Below, piece by piece: positions 30,872-39,232 of a stretch of 39,232 nucleotides of DNA. The notes under the pieces were generated by a model, which had not been told where the DNA came from, did not search any database, and saw nothing but the letters and a program-made list of their open reading frames with translations. Both the position numbers and the translations under genes were made by a program. Source of the stretch: an uncultured Lachnospiraceae bacterium (GTDB lineage: Bacteria; Bacillota; Clostridia; Lachnospirales; Lachnospiraceae). Position 1 is the first letter of the stretch. Every line of letters starts with the position of its first letter. Location of the stretch: NCBI GenBank assembly GCA_947626745.1, contig CANQTF010000017.1:1-39232 (forward strand), read 5' to 3'.

Positions 30872-31528
30872 ATGGTATATGTGATAGCGATAGTATGCGG
30901 GAGCGTAAGCTGGCTGTTGTATGTGGTCACTATGTGGGATGCGGTTGGAGAAGAGGGAGAGCCTGCATGGAGACGTTTGTTGCCCAGAGGACGGCGGCAG
31001 CTCGGTTATGCGGCTGTCTGCTGTCTGGTGTCCGGGCTTTTTGCGGCGTTGTTTCGGGCATACGGGTACGGGCCGCTGAAAGCGGCAAGGTATTGTCTGC
31101 TGTTGGGCGGGCTTGTGCCGATCGCATACAGGGATCATAGGGAAAAAAGGATTCCCAACGTTTCTCTGGTCAGTCTGGCGCTCATCAGGGCTCTCCTGCT
31201 GATCGCTGAGGCGTTCCTGTATCCGGCGGCCATGGCGGAGAATCTCGGATTTACGCTTATGGGCGGATTGGTCAGCGGCGGAGTCATGTTTTTTGCCTAC
31301 GTGATCTCCAGGCATGAGATCGGTATGGGCGATGTCAAGCTGTTTGCGTTGGCCGGGATTTATCTCGGCACAAGTGTCACTTACATACTGATCATGGTAT
31401 CACTGATCCTGGCGGCGCTGTACGGGGTAATCAAGATCGCGCGAAGACGCCTGAAGGCGAAAGATGAGATCGCCTTTGCGCCTTTTGTAGCAATTAGCAC
31501 ATTTATTGTATTAGGCATGGGATTTTAA
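30872..31528 (+). CDS. tadV: A24-family prepilin peptidase (TadV/CpaA-like)
   Basis: A 218-residue membrane aspartic protease with about six segments. The two catalytic aspartates are visible: D in AYRDHREKRIPN (about residue 88) and D in IGMGDVKLFA (about 151). It has no zinc-binding N-terminal methylase domain, as in TadV/CpaA. It would remove the leaders of the Flp1 pilin and the TadE-like proteins. It starts 7 nt after the previous stop and ends 8 nt before the next gene. Confidence 0.88.
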   Translation: MVYVIAIVCGSVSWLLYVVTMWDAVGEEGEPAWRRLLPRGRRQLGYAAVCCLVSGLFAALFRAYGYGPLKAARYCLLLGGLVPIAYRDHREKRIPNVSLVSLALIRALLLIAEAFLYPAAMAENLGFTLMGGLVSGGVMFFAYVISRHEIGMGDVKLFALAGIYLGTSVTYILIMVSLILAALYGVIKIARRRLKAKDEIAFAPFVAISTFIVLGMGF

Positions 31529-31536
31529 GGAGAGAT

Positions 31537-32829
31537 ATGAAGAAGACATTATCGATTCTAATGGTATTTCTTTTGGTCGTGGCATGGTATACGACGCTGA
31601 ATACGTGGTTAGGCAATGACGACAGATATCAGGAGTATCTGGAGGAAGCGAAAAGGCTGGAAGAAAAAGGACTGTATCTCGACGCGATATCCGTATACGG
31701 ACAGGCGGCGGAACTGAAAAAGGATGCGTTGGAGCTTGACGAGCGCATAGCGGACGATTATCTGGCAATGGGAGATTATAAACAGTATCAGAAGCAGTTA
31801 AATAAGATCCTTGCCGATCATGGTCCGGTAGATGCGGATGTGCGCAAGCTCTGCGAGTATCATCAGAAATATTCCAGCAAAAACAGGCTGATCGACTGTG
31901 TGGTCGATCTGTATGCCAAATATCCGGACAGCGACACGGTGCTGGAATATTATAATCTGATTAAAGGCGAATACAGAGAGCTGCCGTTAAGCCTGTCCGG
32001 TATCGGTACGTTCCGGAATGGCTATGCTGTCTATGAACTGAACGGAAAACAGGGCATTATCGAACAAGATGGCGATATCGTTATCGAGGCGGTATACGAT
32101 GAAACGGCCTATGGAGGGCAGGAGGACAGAATAACCGTTCGGGATAAGAACGGCTGCTATTTTGTCAATCTGGACGGATTTAAGACGGCGGTTCCGGAGT
32201 CGGATTATGAGTGGCTGGGCGCCGTTTCCCAGAAACGCATTGCTGCGCGCCGGAACGGTAAATACGGCTATCTGGACAGCAGCCTCAAGGAAAAGATCGA
32301 ATTTATCTATGATGATGCGACCGCGTTCTGTGAGGATGTCGCCGCCGTAAAGCAGGGTGACAAATGGGCGCTGATCGACAGGATGGGCGAGAATATCACG
32401 GATTATATCTATGACGATGTGGCGGTCAACAGCTTGGGGATGTGCAGCGTTAACGGTGTGATCGGTGTGAAGCAGGGCGATGCATGGATATTTGTCAATG
32501 GCGAAGGCGAGCAGATCGGCACGAACACCTTTCAGGATATAAAGGCCTTTGAGAGTGAGGAGCCGTGCGCGGTGCAGACGGGAAATAAATGGAGCTACGC
32601 GGATGCGGAAGGCAATATCGTACTGGAGTGTGACTATCAGGACGCAGCGCCCTTCTCAGAAGGATTTGCGCCTGTGTGCAGGAACGGTCTGTGGGGCTAT
32701 ATCGATCTGAACGGCTATGAGGCGGTGGCGTGTGCGTTTGATCAGGCAGGACAGATGACGGAAGACGGAACGGCTCCGGTATCCCGTTCGGGATCTTGGA
32801 CTTTGATCAGGCTGGAAGTTATGGATTAA
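31537..32829 (+). CDS. Membrane-anchored TPR and WG-repeat protein
   Basis: A 430-residue protein with an N-terminal membrane segment (about 5-22), TPR-like helices (EEAKRLEEKGLYLDAISVYG and following, to about 150) and then six or so WG (KWG) repeats such as NGKQGIIEQDGDIVI, NGKYGYLDSSLKEKI, GDKWALIDRMGENIT and NGLWGYIDLNGYEAV. WG repeats form extracellular beta-propeller-like surfaces of unknown ligand. The start follows AAGGAGAG. It is inside the Tad operon, so it may support pilus assembly or bind envelope polymers. Confidence 0.8.
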   Translation: MKKTLSILMVFLLVVAWYTTLNTWLGNDDRYQEYLEEAKRLEEKGLYLDAISVYGQAAELKKDALELDERIADDYLAMGDYKQYQKQLNKILADHGPVDADVRKLCEYHQKYSSKNRLIDCVVDLYAKYPDSDTVLEYYNLIKGEYRELPLSLSGIGTFRNGYAVYELNGKQGIIEQDGDIVIEAVYDETAYGGQEDRITVRDKNGCYFVNLDGFKTAVPESDYEWLGAVSQKRIAARRNGKYGYLDSSLKEKIEFIYDDATAFCEDVAAVKQGDKWALIDRMGENITDYIYDDVAVNSLGMCSVNGVIGVKQGDAWIFVNGEGEQIGTNTFQDIKAFESEEPCAVQTGNKWSYADAEGNIVLECDYQDAAPFSEGFAPVCRNGLWGYIDLNGYEAVACAFDQAGQMTEDGTAPVSRSGSWTLIRLEVMD

Positions 32830-32843
32830 CGGGAGGAGCAGAG

Positions 32844-34373
32844 ATGGATTTGTTTTTCAGAGAAGAGAGACAGGGTGACAGGGTCAAGATGGTCCTGGAT
32901 GTCACTGAAGGGATGGAGCCGGATGCGTTTGCGTTGAATATGTTCCGCTACAACAATATCCGGTATCTGGTGCCGGTACAGCAGATGCGGTTTAACGACC
33001 GGATCTGCTTTCAGTATGACATCACGGCGCTGAAGCCGCTGTCGGAATACCTGCGGCAGACGATGAGAAAAGAGGAAGCGCTCCACATGTTTGACGGCGT
33101 CCTGCAGGCATTTGAGGAAACGAATGCCTATATGCTTACGGAAACGAATCTGGTGCTGAACAAGGAGTATGTCTATGTGGACGGCAGCGGTCAGTGCCAT
33201 TTCATATATCTGCCCCTGGAGCAGGAGTTAGGCTCGGATCGGCTTGCTTTCCTGAAGGATCTGGCGGGCGGGATCATTCCCGTTTCCGGGGAGAAGGATC
33301 CCTATCTCTTTGACATTCAGAATGCTTTCAGCAGAGGTGCGGTCAACAGATTTTCGGATCTTAAGGACATTATACATAAAACAGCCGCCGAATATGGGAA
33401 CAGTGTGGCACACGAAGCATCCAAGGCGGCGCCTGTCAGCCCGGGGTCTGCGGCGGACAGGGAGAGGACAGGCGGTTCCGTCAGCGTGCCGGATAAGAAG
33501 GAAGCAGGAGCGTCCTTTAGCGTACCAAATAAGAAGGGAGCAGGAGTGTCTTTCAGCGTGCCGGATAAGAAGGGAGCAGGAGTGTCCTTCAGCGTGCCGG
33601 ACAAGAAAGGATCAGAGGCGTCTTTCAGCGTGCCGGACAAGAAAGGATCAGGGATATCTTTCCATATGCCGGACAGGAAGAAAGCCGCGGTAGCCTCTGA
33701 TGTACCGGACAAAAAAGGCTTCGGCGTGCCTTTTCAGGTGCCGGGTAAGAAGGAAGCGCCGGCCGGTGCCGCTGCACCCGAGAAAAACGCAGCGCATGCG
33801 TCTGCTGCCGTTCCGGGAGGAAGCGGCGCCGACAACGGAGCGAACGAGGAAAAGAAAGGGATCGGCAGGATATTTGCCGGCAAAAAGAGTGCGGGCAGAA
33901 ACGGCATGGAGAAGGCAGTAAAGAATGCCGTTCCGGACATACCGGTGATGCCGGCGGAGCCCGTACAGCCGAAGAGTGATATCTATGCGGATTATGAAAA
34001 GACGGTATTTATGGAGGAAGCGCTGCCGGGGCCGGACGATCCGGGTGCGACGATCTGCATACAGAACGGCGGATTCGAGCCGATTGGTGAGCTGATCAGG
34101 TATAAGACGGGAGAGCGGATCACGATCATGCAGTCGGGTGCGGTGATTGGTTCCGGCGCTTCGGCGGACTGTGTAATCCGGGACAACCGGGCAGTCAGCA
34201 GGAGCCATGCCGTGATAGCGCTGCGAAACGGTGCGGTCTGTCTTACGGACATGCATTCCAGCAACGGAACGGAAGTAAACGGCAGGAAACTGGTGCCGGG
34301 GCAGGAGATAGAGATCGCGGACGGCGCGGTCATCCGGCTTGCGGACGAGGAGTTTGAGTTCAGAGCACTGTAG
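32844..34373 (+). CDS. DUF6382 and FHA-domain protein with a 12-residue tandem repeat
   Basis: A 509-residue cytoplasmic protein. Residues 1 to about 165 match the DUF6382 type (MDLFFREERQGDRVKMVLD). Residues 214-309 are eight tandem 12-residue units (consensus SVPDKKGAGVSF). The C terminus from about 420 is an FHA domain with GSGASADCVI, SRSHAVI and SSNGTEVNG, which binds phosphothreonine. ATG 32844 is chosen for its strong ribosome binding site GGGAGGAG (32831-32838). A Ser/Thr kinase is encoded three genes downstream, so FHA binding to phosphorylated partners is the likely link. The repeats are Lys-rich and presumably flexible. Confidence 0.8.
   Translation: MDLFFREERQGDRVKMVLDVTEGMEPDAFALNMFRYNNIRYLVPVQQMRFNDRICFQYDITALKPLSEYLRQTMRKEEALHMFDGVLQAFEETNAYMLTETNLVLNKEYVYVDGSGQCHFIYLPLEQELGSDRLAFLKDLAGGIIPVSGEKDPYLFDIQNAFSRGAVNRFSDLKDIIHKTAAEYGNSVAHEASKAAPVSPGSAADRERTGGSVSVPDKKEAGASFSVPNKKGAGVSFSVPDKKGAGVSFSVPDKKGSEASFSVPDKKGSGISFHMPDRKKAAVASDVPDKKGFGVPFQVPGKKEAPAGAAAPEKNAAHASAAVPGGSGADNGANEEKKGIGRIFAGKKSAGRNGMEKAVKNAVPDIPVMPAEPVQPKSDIYADYEKTVFMEEALPGPDDPGATICIQNGGFEPIGELIRYKTGERITIMQSGAVIGSGASADCVIRDNRAVSRSHAVIALRNGAVCLTDMHSSNGTEVNGRKLVPGQEIEIADGAVIRLADEEFEFRAL
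33483..33770 (+). repeat. In-frame 36-bp minisatellite
   Basis: Eight tandem 36-bp units inside the FHA gene encode 12-residue units. Central units are nearly identical (for example AGCGTGCCGGACAAGAA) and the outer ones diverged. Units are contiguous with no spacers, so this is not a CRISPR array. Copy number could change by recombination without breaking the frame. Confidence 0.9.
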
Positions 34374-34396
34374 CGGAGTGCGGACAGGAGAAGATC

Positions 34397-35986
34397 ATGA
34401 GGAAAAATGTGCGGGCATATATGACGGTACTGGGGCTGTCCATCGTTTTGGCGATGTTCGACGGACTGAAGACAGAGGCTGCCGGAGATGGCTGGCATCT
34501 GCTCCAGGCAGATGCGGACGGGGAGAATATCACGTTATATGTGGAGGGAGATGAAGCGGTCGGCGAGCCGTCATGCCAGATCGGAATGACGGCATGTGAA
34601 GATGTCACGGCGGAGAACATACAGGATGCGCATATGGGCTTTCATACCATCGTCATGGTAGATAATTCCTTGTCCGTTACGAAAGAAAACAGCGCAAGGG
34701 TCACGGATGTGCTCAATGGCCTGATCGATGCCAGATCCGAGCAGGAATCCATGAGCATTGCCGTTTTCGGGGAAGATATAACGTTCATGGTGGAGAAGTC
34801 ACAGGATGCGGCGGCGCTGCACGCGGCTGTGGAGCAGATCAGCCGGAACGATCAGGACACTTACCTGACAGACATCCTGTATGATCTGTTAGATACACTG
34901 GATGGGACGGAGTATACGCGGTTTATCGTGATATCCGACGGTGTGGACAATAAAGATATCGGCATTACCAAGGATGAACTGCTTAAAAAGCTGGAGAAAA
35001 ACAGCTATCCCGTATATGCGCTGGGGTACATCTACGGGGATAATGATACGGCGCTGGAGAATATGTTTGCCTTATCCAGGGCGACCAACGGCGAGGCGTT
35101 TCTGCTGGATGAGATTACGGATACGGCACAGATAACGGCAGAGTTGTCCGACATCTCCGGCATATGGCGGATCTGTGCGCAGATCCCGCATGACCTGATG
35201 GATGGAAGCCGTAAGAACGTGCTGCTCACGCTTCCGGGAGAGCAGGAGGTTCGGGCGGAGATCGAGATGCCTTTCTCCGTGAATGAGGAGGCGCCTGAGC
35301 CGACCGCGGAGCCTGAGCCGGTCGCGGAGCCTGAGCCGACCGCGGAGCCTGAGCCCGAACCGGTTGTGGAAGAAGAACAGGTACCCGAGGCGGCGTCTGC
35401 TGACGCGGCAGAGACAGAGCAGGACGGCGGAAACGACGGTATCAAATATATCGCGGCCGTTCTCCTAGTGGCGGCGGTGGCCCTGCTTATCCTGCAAAAG
35501 CGCAAAAAGGATCAGTCTCAGGAGAAAGCGGGAAGCAGGGACGGAAAGAAAAAGGCGAAAGAAGAAAAGAAGATGAGCATGCCACAAAATATGGTGGCAG
35601 ACATACCAGAGGCGTCGGTAGCCGTGTCTCCTGCGGTTTATGATGGGGAGGATGAAGACAGGACAATGCTGCTGGAAAGCAGATATCTGCTTGTCCTGAA
35701 AGATTCGGAGGATTCGGGCAGAGTGTTCCGCTATCCGATTGACAGTTCTGTGACCATCGGCAGGAATATCGACAGAGTCAACATTGCCATCGATTATAAT
35801 CCCACGGTTTCCGGCAGACACTGTGAAGTGTCCGCAAGGGGCGGCAGATTCTATGTCAGGGATCTGGGTTCCTCCAATCACACCTATGTGAACGGCAGGC
35901 TCGTCGAGGGTGAGACGGAACTTCGGACCGGCAATACCCTGCGGATCGGAGAGGTGGAGCTTTTGGTGGAGATTACGCCTATGTAA
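34397..35986 (+). CDS. Membrane protein with external VWA domain and cytoplasmic FHA domain
   Basis: A 529-residue protein. A signal sequence (1-29) precedes a von Willebrand A domain with the metal site DNSLSVT (D89, S91, S93) and FIVISDGVDNKD (about 176-187). Then come a Pro-Glu linker with 18-bp repeats (residues about 295-325), one membrane segment (KYIAAVLLVAAVALLIL, about 350-367), a charged linker and a C-terminal FHA domain (TIGRNIDRVNI, SGRHCEV, SSNHTYVNG). It would link an outside metal-dependent protein-binding domain to phosphothreonine binding inside. Start follows ACAGGAGAAG. The neighbouring kinase is the obvious partner. Confidence 0.85.
   Translation: MRKNVRAYMTVLGLSIVLAMFDGLKTEAAGDGWHLLQADADGENITLYVEGDEAVGEPSCQIGMTACEDVTAENIQDAHMGFHTIVMVDNSLSVTKENSARVTDVLNGLIDARSEQESMSIAVFGEDITFMVEKSQDAAALHAAVEQISRNDQDTYLTDILYDLLDTLDGTEYTRFIVISDGVDNKDIGITKDELLKKLEKNSYPVYALGYIYGDNDTALENMFALSRATNGEAFLLDEITDTAQITAELSDISGIWRICAQIPHDLMDGSRKNVLLTLPGEQEVRAEIEMPFSVNEEAPEPTAEPEPVAEPEPTAEPEPEPVVEEEQVPEAASADAAETEQDGGNDGIKYIAAVLLVAAVALLILQKRKKDQSQEKAGSRDGKKKAKEEKKMSMPQNMVADIPEASVAVSPAVYDGEDEDRTMLLESRYLLVLKDSEDSGRVFRYPIDSSVTIGRNIDRVNIAIDYNPTVSGRHCEVSARGGRFYVRDLGSSNHTYVNGRLVEGETELRTGNTLRIGEVELLVEITPM
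35294..35362 (+). repeat. 18-bp tandem repeat encoding a Pro-Glu linker
   Basis: Three full units of CCTGAGCCGACCGCGGAG (one base change in the middle unit) and a partial fourth encode PEPTAE/PEPVAE. It is the wall-spanning linker between the VWA domain and the membrane segment. Confidence 0.85.
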
Positions 35987-36059
35987 GGGTAGGAGTCGGT
36001 AAGCGACATGGATGCATAAGTCTGGCAGACCAGGAATGCGGTGCGGAGGGAAGAGCGAG

Positions 36060-37235
36060 ATGCCAGAGTCGCATATTCTGTTGGAACGGTATAGACTGGA
36101 GCGTTTACTCGGCAAGGGAGGAATGGGGCGCGTCTATCTTGCGGAGGATATTTATGACCATTCATTTTGGGCAGTCAAAATAGAAGATCTTCATGAAAAG
36201 AATCTGGAATTCGTAAGATCGGAGATCAATATCCAGGCTGGCCTTGATCATCCTGCACTCCCTAAGATACGGCAGTATTTTGAATCGGACGGCAGATTAT
36301 ATATTGTCATGGAGTTTGTGGAAGGGCAGACTCTTGAGGACATTTTAAACAGGAACGGGATCATTTCAGAGCAGGATACGATCAAATGGCTCAGACAGAT
36401 CAATGATGTGCTGATCTATCTGCATGGCCGTAGTACGCCGATCGTATACAGAGATTTGAAACCGTCCAATATTATGATACAGCCTACGGGAAATATTAAG
36501 ATCATTGATTTTGGCATTGCGCAGGAGTATAGCAAAGGTAAAAAGCTGAGCAGAAATAAAATGGCGCTTACGAGAGGCTATGCGGCGCCGGAACAGTATG
36601 ACAACAGATATTGTGCGGATGTCCGCACGGATATCTATGCGCTGGGCGTTACGGCTCACTACATGCTTACAGGCAAGAATCCTAATAAACCGCCGTATTA
36701 TTTTCGTCCGGTCAGGAAGCTGAATCCGAAGGTTTCATATGCGGCGGAATATATCGTCAGAAAATGCATACAGCCGAATCCGGACAGACGATATGCCGGT
36801 GCGTTGGAATTGCAGAAAGACTTAGAACAGATCCGGATTCTGGAGATCAATTTAAAGAAGAAAAGAAACAGGAGAAAAGCAGGAGTCTGTATATTGCTTG
36901 CGGGCATCCTGTGTCTGGCTTCATTGGTTTTTGTGGGCATAAGAAAGCAGCGGGCCGAGGTGATAGAAAGGTACTATACATGTCTTGAGGACGCCCGGAG
37001 CTATATGAGCGAGAACGCATATGATGAGGCCGTGCAAAAATATAAAGAAGCAATAAATATACAGCCGGAAGCATGGGAAGCTTATATAGAATTGGCAGCG
37101 CTGTATCTGGAGGAAGGCGATCAGGAGAAATGTCGGCAATGCTTGAAAACAGCGAGTGATAAATTTCCGGAGTTGTTTGAAGATGAGAGGTTTATAGAGA
37201 TCACTGAAGAATTGTATGAATTGTACGGTATGTGA
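36060..37235 (+). CDS. Serine/threonine protein kinase with membrane segment and TPR-like C terminus
   Basis: A 391-residue Hanks-type kinase with all key residues: Gly loop GKGGMGRV (18-25), K40 in WAVKIED, catalytic YRDLKPSN (D132, N137), DFG at 150-152 and the APE-like AAPEQY. After about residue 270 a basic juxtamembrane stretch and one membrane segment (CILLAGILCLASLVFVGI) follow, then an outside TPR-like region (YDEAVQKYKEAINIQPEAWE). There are no PASTA repeats, unlike PrkC, so it is a different type of receptor kinase. ATG 36060 is chosen for GGAGGGAAGAG upstream. It probably phosphorylates ligands of the two FHA proteins encoded before it. Confidence 0.88.
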   Translation: MPESHILLERYRLERLLGKGGMGRVYLAEDIYDHSFWAVKIEDLHEKNLEFVRSEINIQAGLDHPALPKIRQYFESDGRLYIVMEFVEGQTLEDILNRNGIISEQDTIKWLRQINDVLIYLHGRSTPIVYRDLKPSNIMIQPTGNIKIIDFGIAQEYSKGKKLSRNKMALTRGYAAPEQYDNRYCADVRTDIYALGVTAHYMLTGKNPNKPPYYFRPVRKLNPKVSYAAEYIVRKCIQPNPDRRYAGALELQKDLEQIRILEINLKKKRNRRKAGVCILLAGILCLASLVFVGIRKQRAEVIERYYTCLEDARSYMSENAYDEAVQKYKEAINIQPEAWEAYIELAALYLEEGDQEKCRQCLKTASDKFPELFEDERFIEITEELYELYGM

Positions 37236-37255
37236 TTTCGGGAAGGCGGAATGAG

Positions 37256-38713
37256 ATGAAGAAAATCAAGTACGCGGCTGTTGCAATGATCATATGCGGC
37301 GGAGTCGCAGCGGTTGTCGGTGCAGCGTTCCTTCTGTCTGGATCGGCGGCTGCAAGACCTGAAAAAGATGCGGCAGACTATGCAGAGGAAGGAAACCTGT
37401 ATTTGGACGACGGCGAATATATGAAAGCTGTTGTGTCCTATAAAAATGCCATGGATCTGGGAGAAAAGGATGAAACGGTTTTAAAGGGATCCGCAGAAGC
37501 TTATCATGCGCTGGAGTTTTATGGCGAAGAAAAAGAGACCAGAGAGATGCTGGCGGAATCATGTCCGGACGATTTGGATAATTGGATGGCGCTTGTCATG
37601 GTAAAGATTCAACTCAATGAGTTGGAAGAGGCCAAGGAGCTGGTCACAGAGTTGCTGACACAATATGATGACAAAGAACTGGAGCGCCTGTATCATCAAA
37701 TGAACATAGAAGATCCGGTCTTCAGTCTGGAAGCGGGAAGCTATGATACCTACCAACTGCTCGAACTGCAGGAACTGCCTGATAACGCTATGGTTTATTA
37801 CACATTGGATGGCACGGAGCCGGATATTTATTCCGATGTATATGAGGATGGAATCATCCTGTCGTATCCGGAGAATACAGTCAAGGCAAAGGCAGTGGGA
37901 TTTATGGGGTACGAGAGCAATGTCGTAGAGCTGAACTATACGATCACTGCGCCGACAGAGGAGCTTGGATACGATGTTTTCCGGGATACCCGCCTGGAGT
38001 GGGCGGTCAGGGATAAATTGAACAAAGACTGGAACGAACCGATCTATAATTATGAGTTGGCACAGTTCAGGTCAGTGTATTGTGTCGGACCGGATACCGG
38101 CGATCTGGAAGAGCAGCCGATCGAATTCTACGGAGATCATTACGAGAGGTATGACTACGTGTACCGGGACAGAGGGAATATGAACATGTCTATTCTCCGC
38201 TATATGCCCTTTTTAAAGGTATTATGTATCTGCTATCAGGAATCCATAGATCTTTCCGGGATATCGGATCTGGAATATTTGGAGGAAGTGTCCCTGTTAA
38301 ACGATAATATTACGGATATACATGCACTGAGCGGCTTGAAGAGGCTGAAAAAGCTTGCGCTTGGATGGAATGATATCACGGATGTCTCACCTCTGGCAGG
38401 ATTGTCTGATTTGGAATCATTGGGTCTTTGGAACAATGAGATCAAGGATATTAGCTCATTGGGAGGGCTGGAAAGATTAACTTATTTTGATGTGGCCGGT
38501 AATCAGATCCGGGATATCGGCTGTATACAGAATATGCCTGATCTGATGGAATTATGGATTGCGGGAAATCAGATCGACGATTATGCACCCATAGATTCGT
38601 GTGACAGGCTCAGTGTTTTGATGCTGGCTGATAATCCGGCGGGAAGTTATGAAATGGACGAAGAAAGGGCTGCGAAACTTATGAAAACCGATATGCAGAT
38701 GGGAGGTAAATAG
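37256..38713 (+). CDS. Exported or anchored protein with TPR, chitobiase-C-like and leucine-rich repeats
   Basis: A 485-residue protein. An N-terminal hydrophobic segment (about 5-25) acts as signal or anchor; TPR-like helices follow (YAEEGNLYLDDGEYMKAVVS). A chitobiase/hexosaminidase C-terminal-like beta domain comes next (VYYTLDGTEPDIYSD, TVKAKAVGFMG; about 170-230). The C-terminal half has five to six leucine-rich repeats of the SDS22/internalin type, such as LKKLALGWNDITDVSPLAGL and LESLGLWNNEIKDISSLGGL. ATG 37256 is chosen for GGGAAGGCGGA upstream. The LRR part is a likely outside protein-binding surface. It ends one base before the next start. Confidence 0.8.
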   Translation: MKKIKYAAVAMIICGGVAAVVGAAFLLSGSAAARPEKDAADYAEEGNLYLDDGEYMKAVVSYKNAMDLGEKDETVLKGSAEAYHALEFYGEEKETREMLAESCPDDLDNWMALVMVKIQLNELEEAKELVTELLTQYDDKELERLYHQMNIEDPVFSLEAGSYDTYQLLELQELPDNAMVYYTLDGTEPDIYSDVYEDGIILSYPENTVKAKAVGFMGYESNVVELNYTITAPTEELGYDVFRDTRLEWAVRDKLNKDWNEPIYNYELAQFRSVYCVGPDTGDLEEQPIEFYGDHYERYDYVYRDRGNMNMSILRYMPFLKVLCICYQESIDLSGISDLEYLEEVSLLNDNITDIHALSGLKRLKKLALGWNDITDVSPLAGLSDLESLGLWNNEIKDISSLGGLERLTYFDVAGNQIRDIGCIQNMPDLMELWIAGNQIDDYAPIDSCDRLSVLMLADNPAGSYEMDEERAAKLMKTDMQMGGK

Positions 38714-38714
38714 A

Positions 38715-39170
38715 ATGCAGAGCATCTTACTGGCCGGTATTATTGCGGAAGGGATTATTCTGATCGCTTTGGGATATGCCGGAAAGCTGACAAGAAAGAT
38801 GTTTTCGATCATTGCCGCGGCAACAATAATATGCAGCGGTGTCCTGCTTGGTATCCAAAGCAGAAATTATGGGGAAGATATTGCGGCCGATCAGAGAGAA
38901 AAAATATATATATCGGCACGGCTGCTGGAAGAAGATCAGGCTCAGGAGGCGCTGGACGCTCTGGATGTAGTGATAGACGGGCAGTGTGCTCAATATCAGG
39001 CGCAGGTGCTGCGAGGGCTGGCGTTAAATCTAAATGAATATTATGATACTGCCGCACTGTGTCTGGAAGACAATGCAGAGGAGATGGCGCAGACAGTGTA
39101 CAGGGCATCCTTGCAGGAAATTTCGGTTGAAGATGAGGATAAAAAAGAAATTGTCGATACTGAACCATAG
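38715..39170 (+). CDS. Small membrane protein with TPR-like domain
   Basis: A 151-residue protein with two membrane segments (about 3-20 and 28-46) and a soluble part with TPR-like helices (ISARLLEEDQAQEALDALDV, then RGLALNLNEYYDTAALCL). The start is one base after the LRR gene stop, with GGGAGG upstream, so it is coupled to it. The fold resembles the TPR parts of the kinase and WG proteins in the same operon, suggesting one complex. No named family is recognised. Confidence 0.65.
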   Translation: MQSILLAGIIAEGIILIALGYAGKLTRKMFSIIAAATIICSGVLLGIQSRNYGEDIAADQREKIYISARLLEEDQAQEALDALDVVIDGQCAQYQAQVLRGLALNLNEYYDTAALCLEDNAEEMAQTVYRASLQEISVEDEDKKEIVDTEP

Positions 39171-39210
39171 TCAAGTAAGTAGACACATTTTTTTGTAAAT
39201 TTTTTACCGG

Positions 39211-39232
39211 AGACAGAGAATTATTTCTGTCT
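39211..39232 (+). terminator. Possible terminator hairpin at the window edge
   Basis: AGACAGA (39211-39217) pairs with TCTGTCT (39226-39232). The sequence stops there, so a T run cannot be seen. It would mark the end of the Tad operon. Confidence 0.4.

Noticed and set aside
33483..33770. Regular 36-bp repeats resembling a CRISPR array
   Set aside because: Units are contiguous without spacers, vary gradually and are an open part of the FHA gene.

Overview
The window looks like a chromosomal segment of a Gram-positive gut-type Clostridia, most probably Lachnospiraceae. The support is gene content and style only: a Tad/Flp pilus locus without secretin, with DUF5702- and DUF6382-type proteins, Rpn-family nucleases with EGxxEG tails, a heterodimeric ABC exporter, and strong AGGAGG-type ribosome binding sites. 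No rRNA, tRNA or CRISPR array was seen.

Layout. (1) 1-6570: AT-rich end of a surface-polysaccharide locus, with a FkbM-like methyltransferase, a Wzx-type flippase, a small unknown protein and a frame-broken acyltransferase. It is interrupted by two Rpn nuclease cassettes (about 2647-3906 and 4015-5502). The cassettes share promoter, structured leader, C-terminal tail and terminator but carry unrelated nuclease cores. (2) 6576-11865: an attenuator-like repeat, then a nucleotide-activated heptose pathway (HddA, an HddC-GmhB fusion, GmhA), a polytopic membrane protein and a membrane-anchored SH3 protein, closed by a clear terminator. (3) 11910-15635: a two-gene heterodimeric ABC exporter. (4) 15642-19293, minus strand: an ECF-type sigma factor, a membrane protein, and an ABC ATPase and permease. 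(5) 19365-22388, minus strand: a ComEC-like metallo-beta-lactamase protein and a frameshifted OxlT-like MFS transporter. (6) 22461-39170, plus strand: one tightly packed operon of 14 genes encoding a Tad pilus (TadZ, TadA/CpaF, TadB, TadC, Flp1, TadE-like proteins, DUF5702, prepilin peptidase). It continues into a WG-repeat protein, two FHA proteins (one with VWA), a Ser/Thr kinase-TPR protein, an LRR protein and a TPR-like membrane protein.

Most striking: exactly nine G residues in a row occur three times, all on the coding strand of surface-structure genes. One is in codons 14-17 of the methyltransferase (reading frame intact, ON). One is at the frame break of the acyltransferase (OFF; one more G restores a full protein). 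One lies between perfect TTGACA and TATAAT boxes of the Tad promoter (spacer 16). This is the classic architecture of slipped-strand phase variation. It suggests that the cell stochastically switches glycan decoration (by reading frame) and pilus expression (by promoter spacing).

A second system worth attention is the Rpn cassette family. Both copies have a near-consensus promoter with a 17-bp spacer, a 5'-terminal hairpin with a conserved 8-nt loop and a compensatory base-pair change, a second hairpin beside the ribosome binding site, an interchangeable nuclease core, an identical C-terminal tail of about 54 residues and an identical 3' hairpin terminator. The same repeat arms occur without a cassette just upstream of hddA, where they could form competing antiterminator and terminator hairpins.
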